Position numbers and translations under genes: made by a program. The notes under the pieces were generated by a model, which was not told the DNA's origin, did no database searches, and saw nothing but the letters and a program-made list of their open reading frames with translations. From Deltaproteobacteria bacterium (GTDB lineage Bacteria; Desulfobacterota; Dissulfuribacteria; Dissulfuribacterales; QOAL01), in NCBI GenBank assembly GCA_026986785.1, contig JALSNW010000027.1:1-35636 (forward strand): a stretch of 35,636 bases of DNA, written 5' to 3'. This document shows positions 26,936 through 35,636 of the stretch, one piece after another; position 1 is the stretch's first letter, and each line of letters starts with the position of its first letter.

Positions 26936-27811
26936 ATGAATGAACACAGCAAAAAACCACAGGAATTTTCTGATAAGACTGTTGAGAAAGCCATTGAAGC
27001 GGCATGTGAATACTTCAAGTGCAACGAAGAAGATCTTGAGATAGAAATAATCACCAGAGGATCAACTGGCCTTTTTGGCCTTGGAGGACGAAAAGCCAAG
27101 ATAACTGCCAGGCCTACCAAGGAATATGTGGAGGCCTCGAGCCTGGAAAAAGACATAACGGATAAGGCACCCGAGGAAGGAAGAATAGCTGAAAAGGCCA
27201 TACCTGAAGGGGCTGAAAAAGAACCTGACAGAGACACCTCGGCACAGATAGGGCCCCAGGCAACACCTGCTGCAGAAAAGAAGACTGTATCAAAAAGAAA
27301 AAAGGAGGAAATTCCTCCAGAACTGATAGAGAAACAACTACATGCCGCATGTGATATAGCCAATGAAATCCTTGAAAAATCCGGCCTCGATGGCAGGGCT
27401 GAAGTCATAGAACAGACCAATAAACCTTATATAAACATCACGGGGAAAGACCTTTCCCTTATAATCGGGAAAGATGGCAAGACCCTCGATGCCCTTGAAT
27501 ATCTTATCAATCTGTGCCTCAGGAAAAAGGGCAGGGAGTTGAACTACCGGGTGGCACTGGAGGCAGGGGGCTATAGAGAGAGAAGGAGAAAAGGCCTTAA
27601 ATCTCTTGCCGAAAAGATGGCATCCAAGGCGAAAAAAACAGGTAAGGCCATATCCCTTCAGCCAATGCCTGCAAGGGAGAGGAGGATTGTCCACCTGGCC
27701 CTTAGAGGTTTTAAAGGTGTAAGGACACACAGTTCAGGAGAAGGTGGAGGCAGAAAGGTAATCATTACACCACTCAGAAACAGAAGGCGAGCCAAGAAAA
27801 ATAGAAAATAA
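26936..27811 (+). CDS. jag: Jag/KhpB-type RNA-binding protein
   Basis: 291 residues. Jag-N domain first (KTVEKAIEAACEYFKCNEEDLEIEIITRGSTGLFGLGGRKAKI), then a charged linker rich in Glu, Lys and Ala (residues about 65-130), then a KH domain with LIIGKDGKTLDALEYLINLCL, and the R3H domain with ARERRIVHLALRGFKGVRTHSSGEG at the C-terminus. It binds RNA and is linked to cell elongation and division in other bacteria. Conserved yidC-jag-mnmE order. Confidence 0.94.
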   Translation: MNEHSKKPQEFSDKTVEKAIEAACEYFKCNEEDLEIEIITRGSTGLFGLGGRKAKITARPTKEYVEASSLEKDITDKAPEEGRIAEKAIPEGAEKEPDRDTSAQIGPQATPAAEKKTVSKRKKEEIPPELIEKQLHAACDIANEILEKSGLDGRAEVIEQTNKPYINITGKDLSLIIGKDGKTLDALEYLINLCLRKKGRELNYRVALEAGGYRERRRKGLKSLAEKMASKAKKTGKAISLQPMPARERRIVHLALRGFKGVRTHSSGEGGGRKVIITPLRNRRRAKKNRK

Positions 27812-28099
27812 CATGTGAGCCAAGAAATGCCGCTGGAATGTTTACCAGGATACAGTAGCCATAACCATCAGTAAGATAATTCATTCCCATTACAGCAGGC
27901 TATTTTATAAATTGTCCGCTACAGTGTCGTCTTGAATACAGAAAAGTTTACTGAATTCGAATACAGCAGTTAAATAGAGTTGAATTATGCAGCTCTCAAG
28001 CCTTGTCGAAGATGTGAGAAATTACTCTTTTAAGGCAGCAGCAACCAGAGCTGTAAAAAGAATTGTATCCAGTACCGTGGGTGCATAATAAAAGGTACC
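27812..28099 (+). other. Gap between jag and mnmE
   Basis: About 290 bp. It contains a possible 33-codon frame (27987-28088) just before mnmE and otherwise no clear structure. No intrinsic terminator with a T-run was seen, so read-through from jag is possible. Confidence 0.4.
27987..28088 (+). CDS. Possible small ORF upstream of mnmE
   Basis: 33 codons: MQLSSLVEDVRNYSFKAAA, then a basic amphipathic stretch TRAVKRIVSSTVGA. It ends 11 bp before the mnmE start. The ribosome site is weak (GAG). No similarity recognised. It may be a leader peptide or chance. Confidence 0.22.
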   Translation: MQLSSLVEDVRNYSFKAAATRAVKRIVSSTVGA

Positions 28100-29524
28100 A
28101 TGACAAAAATCAGGGAAGATGACACAATTGCAGCCATCTCAACACCTTTGGGGGCAGGGGGTATTGGTATTGTCAGGATGAGCGGCCCCTTGGCCCTTGA
28201 CATCCTCAAAAAGTTATTCAGCCCATCTGCCCATCACTGCAGATTTAAATCTCACACGCTCTACCATGGCATCATAAGAAATCCTGAACAAGACCAGATT
28301 GTGGATGAGGCCCTTTGTGTCTTCATGAAGGCACCCAAGACCTACACAAGGGAAGACATAGTTGAGATCCAATGTCATGCAGGTTATTCCATACTCAGAC
28401 AGATCTTAGAACTGTGTATAAGGCATGGTGCACGTCTTGCCGAACCTGGAGAATTCACCAAGAGGGCATTTCTAAACGGCAGAATAGACCTGATCCAGGC
28501 CGAGGCTGTCTTGGACCTGACAAGTGCTCAGGCCTCAGGCCTGAGCCACATGGGTGCCAGGGCCGTCAAGGGGGAGCTTTCAAAAAGGATCAGGTCCATC
28601 AGGAAAGGACTCGTTGGATGCCTGGCAGCTCTTGAGGTAGCAATAGACTATCCAGAAGAGGACCATGAAATATTAGACCAGGCCGACATAAAAAGGATCC
28701 TTGAAAAAGAGGTCATCGAACCACTGCAGACCTTGATAAGGGCATTTGATAGGAGCAAAATCCATAGATTCGGTGCAGGGGTCCTTCTTGTTGGCAGGCC
28801 AAATGCGGGAAAATCAAGCCTATTGAACGCCCTTTCCTGTGAAGACAAGGCTATTGTCACAGAGATACCTGGCACCACAAGAGACATCGTAGAGGCAAGG
28901 ATAGAAATTGGCGGTGCATGCATAACTCTCCTGGATACTGCTGGGATAAGACACGAACCAGATCCAATAGAGGCAATGGGTATAGGAAAGATTCGCCAAC
29001 TCGCCCCAACTGCCAATCTTTTCCTTTGGCTACTCGATATATCGAAAGATTTCAATGACTCTGACGAGGCCGTCTTGGACATGATCAAATCATTCGATCA
29101 CATCCCTGTGATAATCGTCTTCAACAAGGTAGACAAGATTGAAATAGGTCATAAGGCCTTGGCAAGAAGACTCCTCGAAAAGATCACTGCTCATCACGAG
29201 AAACTGGTCGATACACCATACTGTTTGGTTTCGGCAAAGAGACATAGTGGTCTTGACCAGCTCCAAAAAAGCATTTGTGAAATACTCCTGGGTACAGAAG
29301 CCAGGATACCAGATGTGGCCCCGAACTTGAGGCAAAAGGAAATCCTTGAAAAGACCCTGATACTATCACACCAAGCCCTTCAAGGCCTGATAGGAGGCCT
29401 TTCACCAGAGATCCCTGCCATGGATATCAGACAGGCCTTGGATCATCTGTCAGAAACCACTGGCGAGTTTGTGACAGAAGACGTGCTGGAGCAGATCTTT
29501 TCCAGATTTTGTCTTGGCAAATAG
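28100..29524 (+). CDS. mnmE: MnmE, tRNA wobble uridine modification GTPase
   Basis: 474 residues. With MnmG it builds the 5-carboxymethylaminomethyl group on U34 of tRNAs, using a folate one-carbon unit. The N-terminal tetrahydrofolate-binding domain has DTIAAISTPLGAGGIGIVRMSGP. The helical domain contains GEFTKRAFLNGRIDLIQAEAVLDL. The inserted G domain has GRPNAGKSS, TDIPGTTRDI-like EIPGTTRDIV, DTAGIR and FNKVD. It ends in FCLGK, the C-terminal motif with the catalytic Cys. AAAGG lies upstream of the ATG. Confidence 0.97.
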   Translation: MTKIREDDTIAAISTPLGAGGIGIVRMSGPLALDILKKLFSPSAHHCRFKSHTLYHGIIRNPEQDQIVDEALCVFMKAPKTYTREDIVEIQCHAGYSILRQILELCIRHGARLAEPGEFTKRAFLNGRIDLIQAEAVLDLTSAQASGLSHMGARAVKGELSKRIRSIRKGLVGCLAALEVAIDYPEEDHEILDQADIKRILEKEVIEPLQTLIRAFDRSKIHRFGAGVLLVGRPNAGKSSLLNALSCEDKAIVTEIPGTTRDIVEARIEIGGACITLLDTAGIRHEPDPIEAMGIGKIRQLAPTANLFLWLLDISKDFNDSDEAVLDMIKSFDHIPVIIVFNKVDKIEIGHKALARRLLEKITAHHEKLVDTPYCLVSAKRHSGLDQLQKSICEILLGTEARIPDVAPNLRQKEILEKTLILSHQALQGLIGGLSPEIPAMDIRQALDHLSETTGEFVTEDVLEQIFSRFCLGK

Positions 29525-29640
29525 AGAACCTCCCCTTGCCCTCTTTATCCCTTGAATTGCCCAAGTAGAGGCAGAAATCAGGCACAAGTTGCCAGCCTAT
29601 TTATACTTGTCTCTTTATTTGGTTATTGCCCAGCTCTTAT

Positions 29641-29973
29641 CTATTTTGTCTCTGCCGTCGGCCTTCCTGCTATTTGGCTCCTTGCAACCCTGATGTTCAC
29701 CTTTGGGGCAACCTCCAGGGTCACAATGTTTTCAGTGAGTCCACTTATCCTACCTATGATACCACCTGAGGTGATAACCTCGTCGCCTTTTTTCAAGGAC
29801 TCCAAGAATTTCCTGTGCTCTTTCTGCTTTTTCTGCTGTGGTCTGATAAGCAAAAAATAGAAGATGGCAAATATGATGATCAGGGGCAAAAAGGCCATTA
29901 TTGGGTTGCCCTGCCCTCCCTGTGCACCCCCTTGAGGTGGTGCCATAGCATACACAATGGATGGAAACATCAT
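29641..29973 (-). CDS. yajC: YajC, Sec translocon auxiliary subunit
   Basis: 110 residues. One membrane helix (NPIMAFLPLIIIFAIFYFLLI) is followed by the typical RPQQKKQKEHRKFLESLKKGDEVITSGGIIGRISGL and a basic C-terminal domain. It associates with SecDF. Here it follows tgt, the common tgt-yajC order, but no secD follows, since mnmE converges. GGAGA lies before two adjacent ATGs. Confidence 0.95.
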   Translation of the reverse strand: MMFPSIVYAMAPPQGGAQGGQGNPIMAFLPLIIIFAIFYFLLIRPQQKKQKEHRKFLESLKKGDEVITSGGIIGRISGLTENIVTLEVAPKVNIRVARSQIAGRPTAETK

Positions 29974-29986
29974 TCTTCTCCTTTGT

Positions 29987-32532
<2,546 letters not shown>

Positions 32533-33023
32533 CTGTTTAACCCCTTTCTCCCAGCTTTTTTAAAAAAACAAGAAATTGTGCCATAATACCAAAAAATATT
32601 CGAATAAATCTGTAAACCCTTTTGGGGATCTGAAGACCTCACAAAGAGCCCATGACAAATTTGCCATCTCCATAATCCAGTATAAAAGGGCCTGATACAG
32701 GTTGACAAGTTACGATAATTCCTTTTTTATGAAGTCCTGTAAATTGTGGCCAGTTATATTCGTTGGCCTCAACGATAGTACAAATATTTCTTTATTTTTT
32801 TGTCATATTGATCCCTTAGCTGAACAGCCAAGGGAAATCCGTATTTATTTTAAAAAATAATTATGGTAAAAAGTCGAAAAAAATCTTCTGAGATGTTTTG
32901 ACGTTTTCAAAATTTAATATTATTTTGGGGGCTGAATGGAAATTCAGTTTAATTAAAAAATATGGGGAGAAGTCGAGCCATAATTCACTCGCATCAACCT
33001 AATTCAACGAAAGGAAAAAAGTG
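32533..33023. other. AT-rich divergent intergenic region
   Basis: About 490 bp with no supported gene. It holds a hairpin at 32813-32834 (CCCTT/AAGGG with inner GCT/AGC) and a perfect six-pair hairpin at 32932-32947 (CTGAAT, GGAA tetraloop, ATTCAG) 76 bp before the next ATG. TTGACG at 32898 and TATTAT at 32918 lie too close (14 bp) to be a good promoter. The GGAA-loop hairpin may lie near the 5' end of the coiled-coil operon transcript. Confidence 0.4.
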
Positions 33024-33758
33024 ATGGATAGTGTATCAATCTTACAAGTTCTAGCAAATTCTTATCTTTATGGTTGGGCCGGGGCAATAATCTTTTTGGT
33101 CTTGTTTGTGATTCTGCTTAGACAGAATACAATCAAAGGGGCGATCGTCAACAAACTCCAAAAGGAAAATAAGGACTTGGAACAGCGATTGTCAGAGGCC
33201 AATGAAAAAATTGCAGAACTTGAAGCCCAAGTTGAGAGCCTTACTGAAGAGACAGAGGAAAAAGCAGCTGAAATAGATAGGCTCAAAGACCGGCTGAATT
33301 CAGTAGAAAAGGAATTGGCTGAAAAATCCGATAAGGTAAATGAACTTGAAGAAGAGCTGAAGAATTACAGGACAGAGAACACAGAACTCAAGAGCAGGGT
33401 TTCGGAACTCGAGAAAAAGACAGCGGAACAAGAAGCCCTTATTGAACAAAAAGACAATGAGATCGACAGCCTCAATAAAAATATCAGCAGCCTCGAGAAG
33501 GAACTGGAAGAACTACAGTTCAACTACAACATCTCTGTGCTCTATATCCACATGAAAAAGCTATACGATGAATTTACCCAGGAATACACACAAAACATCC
33601 TCAAGGGTATTAACACCATGAAGATTTCCGACATTGACATGACTACAGCACAGGCGATCTTCGAACATGCCATGAGCTCTTTCTTCGACTCTTCTGATGA
33701 GCCGGTTCAAGAGGAGGCAACCAATTCGCAGGAGAAGGAAGAGGCAGAGGCCAGCTGA
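33024..33758 (+). CDS. Membrane-anchored coiled-coil protein, unknown function
   Basis: 244 residues from the ATG at 33024, which has AAAGGA 8 nt upstream. One hydrophobic segment (YLYGWAGAIIFLVLFVILL, about residues 14-33) sits near the N-terminus. It is followed by about 125 residues of uninterrupted heptad-like coiled coil rich in Glu, Lys and Leu. A short non-coiled part contains FNYNISVLYIHMKKLYDEF, DIDMTTAQAIFEHAMSSFF and an acidic tail. There is no signal cleavage site; the coil is probably cytoplasmic. No family recognised. It is 50 bp from a second membrane coiled-coil gene, so the two probably form a complex. Confidence 0.8.
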   Translation: MDSVSILQVLANSYLYGWAGAIIFLVLFVILLRQNTIKGAIVNKLQKENKDLEQRLSEANEKIAELEAQVESLTEETEEKAAEIDRLKDRLNSVEKELAEKSDKVNELEEELKNYRTENTELKSRVSELEKKTAEQEALIEQKDNEIDSLNKNISSLEKELEELQFNYNISVLYIHMKKLYDEFTQEYTQNILKGINTMKISDIDMTTAQAIFEHAMSSFFDSSDEPVQEEATNSQEKEEAEAS

Positions 33759-33808
33759 TTCTCTGATGTAATCTATTTTTTTGTTCTTTTTTGCCAGGAG
33801 GAATTGAA

Positions 33809-35485
33809 ATGGACACAATGGTATATCTGTTCTATGCAACTTTTTCATTCATTTGTTCCCTGATCTTTTTGATCGCGTTTGGAGCAGGGATCTATTCACT
33901 CTATCTCCACAAGACCAAACAGACTTTCGAAGAAGGCGAAGAGCCAAAAGGACGCTTTGCCTTTATATATAAGAAGAAAAACGCAATATGGTTGATCATT
34001 ATTGGCTTGATCTTTGGTATCGTGGGCTATAGGACTCAGCCTACAAAAATGAAACAACAAATGGCTGCCACAACCCATGCGGTTCACACAGAAAAGGTGA
34101 AACACGCTGAAAAAGAGGTGACCCATGCACCACTCCACAAGGAGATGGCCAAGGCAAAAGAGGCTACCTCCAAGGAAACGGCGCCCACGTTGAAAAAGAA
34201 AGAAGGTGTAGTTGCTGAAAAGGAAAAGGCAGAACAGGCCCCAGAACAGAAGGCCGCAGTTGAAAAAGAAGAGAACAAGATAACCCCACCACCGCCACGC
34301 CCCCAGACACGAAACATCACTTTTTTCGCACGGGAAATAAAAAAACTAAAAAACACCATAGCTGAACTAAAACAGGAACGTCTCGCCAATGAGGAGAAGG
34401 CCAAGCTCCTTGAGATAGAGGTCGCAAGGCTGAAAGAGGACCTTCTCCAAAAAGACACCAACAACATGAAAATCCAGGGACAGCTCACAAAGCTCCAACA
34501 GGAGATGAACTGCCTTAAGCAAAGATTTCGTCAGAGCCATGCCCAAATAACCCAGGCAGCAACCTTAAAGACACAATTGAAGCAGGCCTGTACCGAGCTT
34601 CAGAAGACCAAGAAAAAGGCTACCGAACTAGAAAAACAACTTCAAAAGACAAGGGCTGAACTCAAAAAGGCCAAGGCAGCATCGGCTACCCTCGAGAAAC
34701 AACTGGATGAAACCCAGACAAAACTTGCTGCCCTTCAAAAGGAAAGAGATGAACTAAAGGCACAACTTGACAAGGCCAATGCTGCTATTGCAGAACTTAC
34801 CAAGCAGAAGGACATGCTTCAGCAAAAGCTATTGAAAAAGTTAGAAAATCAGCAGGACGTGGCCAGCAGCATCGCAGAATTGCAGAAAAAGAATGAGATA
34901 CTCACCAAAAAATTACAGGAGGCATTAAAAAGGCCCAAAGAGGCTGTGAAAAGGCCTACCAGCAAGATCAGACGACAGCTTGAAGCAGTAATGGCCAAGC
35001 TAAAGGCCTTGGAAGAAAAAAATGAACAGCTCAGGAATCAACTTGCTACTATGAATGAAGCCATCGACATGAAGGTCATCGAATTGAGCGAGCTGAGTTC
35101 GAAGTATCAACTCCTACAGGAACAGGCCAAGATAAAAGATGAAAAGATACGCCGTCTCATGGATGCCAATAAGGCGTTACAGGACAACATTTCATTTTTC
35201 AAGACAAAGATCAATACCTTGGAAAATGAGATAAATGCGAAAAATACCATTATCCAACAACTCCAAAAACAGCTTGCAAAGCTGAGCTACAGTGATGAAT
35301 CTACTGCCCAGGCCGAAGAGGAAGTTGCTGCTGCTGCTGAGGAAAAAGAGGCTGCAGCCCAAGAGGAGGCCGCAAAACCCCAGGTAACCAAGAAGGAAAA
35401 GGCTGCTTCAGAGAAAAAATCGGCAATGAAAGAGGAGAAAAAGAACGCCAAAGGCCCTGAGAAGGCCGAATCCGAGACTAAATAA
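33809..35485 (+). CDS. Two-helix membrane protein with long coiled coil, unknown function
   Basis: 558 residues from an ATG with AGGAGG 8 nt upstream. Two N-terminal membrane segments (TFSFICSLIFLIAFGAGIYSL, about 11-31, and IWLIIIGLIFGIVGY, about 60-74) place the rest on one side. Residues about 85-165 are a low-complexity Lys/Glu/Ala stretch with PPPPRP. Residues about 175-500 are nearly continuous coiled coil, including KLKALEEKNEQLRNQL and QLQKQLAKL. The C-terminus is Ala/Glu/Lys rich and disordered-looking. Such composition can fake similarity to other coiled coils. I do not assign a family. It shares architecture with the preceding gene, so a scaffold or filament-like role is possible but unproven. 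Confidence 0.8.
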   Translation: MDTMVYLFYATFSFICSLIFLIAFGAGIYSLYLHKTKQTFEEGEEPKGRFAFIYKKKNAIWLIIIGLIFGIVGYRTQPTKMKQQMAATTHAVHTEKVKHAEKEVTHAPLHKEMAKAKEATSKETAPTLKKKEGVVAEKEKAEQAPEQKAAVEKEENKITPPPPRPQTRNITFFAREIKKLKNTIAELKQERLANEEKAKLLEIEVARLKEDLLQKDTNNMKIQGQLTKLQQEMNCLKQRFRQSHAQITQAATLKTQLKQACTELQKTKKKATELEKQLQKTRAELKKAKAASATLEKQLDETQTKLAALQKERDELKAQLDKANAAIAELTKQKDMLQQKLLKKLENQQDVASSIAELQKKNEILTKKLQEALKRPKEAVKRPTSKIRRQLEAVMAKLKALEEKNEQLRNQLATMNEAIDMKVIELSELSSKYQLLQEQAKIKDEKIRRLMDANKALQDNISFFKTKINTLENEINAKNTIIQQLQKQLAKLSYSDESTAQAEEEVAAAAEEKEAAAQEEAAKPQVTKKEKAASEKKSAMKEEKKNAKGPEKAESETK

Positions 35486-35514
35486 AAAAACATCTATATA
35501 TATTCAATAAAAGA

Positions 35515-35559
35515 AAAGGCCTACTCAGTACAGTACAATCGAGTAGGCCTTTCCTTTTT
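35515..35559. terminator. Strong intrinsic terminator after the coiled-coil pair
   Basis: AAGGCCTACTC (35516-35526) pairs with GAGTAGGCCTT (35541-35551) over a 14-base loop. A T-rich tail (CCTTTTT) follows on the plus strand, and an A-rich flank precedes it, so it may work in both directions. Confidence 0.88.
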
Positions 35560-35574
35560 AAATCTGTAATAGTC

Positions 35575-35634
35575 ATGACTTAATCTGACATTTCTTGTAT
35601 AATAACAAATCGAAGGGGCCTGCCGAGCGCAGGC
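35575..35634 (+). promoter_or_regulatory. Possible promoter and start of a structured RNA at the window edge
   Basis: A perfect TATAAT (35598-35603), with only a weak -35 (ATGACT at 35575-35580, 17-bp spacing), is followed by a GC-rich hairpin GCCTGC/GCAGGC (35619-35624 with 35629-35634). This GC-rich jump after an AT-rich stretch resembles the beginning of a stable RNA gene. The window ends before it can be identified. Confidence 0.3.
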
Positions 35635-35636
35635 GA

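Noticed and set aside
32898-32923. Promoter TTGACG/TATTAT for the coiled-coil operon
   Set aside because: Spacing of 14 bp is too short for a normal sigma70 promoter.

Overview
The window looks like a chromosomal segment of an anaerobic, hydrogen- and electron-bifurcating bacterium, most likely a Desulfobacterota (deltaproteobacterial) sulfur- or sulfate-metabolising lineage. The pointers are a flavin-based HdrA-MvhDGA module, UGA-encoded selenocysteine, multihaem c-type cytochromes, a CooC-type nickel-insertion ATPase and a threonine-independent isoleucine route (CimA). The taxonomic call is an inference from gene content. There is no 16S gene or other decisive marker here.

Layout. 3-3934 (+): the 3' end of hdrA, then mvhD, mvhG, mvhA and a small zinc-ribbon gene, tightly packed. 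Both mvhD (UGA at 1046) and mvhA (UGA at 3579, in the C-terminal DPxxxC motif) must be read through as selenocysteine. Each UGA is followed, exactly 22 nt before the loop, by a hairpin with a five-base loop of the form NGGAN. 4030-5208 (-): a conserved alpha-helical protein of unknown function. 5340-7895 (+): a Ca2+-type P-type ATPase. 7896-8249: a non-coding stretch rich in inverted repeats. 8250-12666 (-): J-domain protein, lysC, cimA, a membrane-anchored helix-hairpin-helix protein and a CooC-like ATPase. 12788-12954: promoter, tRNA-Gly and terminator. 12973-14757 (+): a secreted dodecahaem cytochrome c that, by the same UGA-plus-hairpin logic, is a third selenoprotein. 15038-15991 (+): a diguanylate cyclase. 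16056-17995 (-): HD-domain protein, small two-haem cytochrome and spermidine synthase. 18121-18196 (-): tRNA-Ala. 18281-23712 (-): the cell-shape cluster mreB-mreC-mreD-mrdA-rodA. 24423-29524 (+): the rpmH-rnpA-yidD-yidC-jag-mnmE block. 29641-32532 (-): mpl-tgt-yajC. 33024-35485 (+): two membrane-anchored coiled-coil proteins of unknown function, closed by a strong terminator. A promoter-like motif and a hairpin at the right edge may begin another RNA gene.

How it works together. MvhADG oxidises H2 and passes electrons through the MvhD iron-sulfur protein to the HdrA flavin for bifurcation. Selenocysteine at the NiFe active site and at an MvhD cluster ligand position would tune this module. 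The dodecahaem selenocytochrome suggests that selenium is also used in extracytoplasmic electron transfer. The cell-envelope genes (Mre/Rod, Mpl, YidC, YajC) and translation genes (L34, RnpA, MnmE, Tgt, tRNAs) are ordinary housekeeping genes. No CRISPR array, intact insertion sequence, prophage or selA/B/C/D gene was seen.
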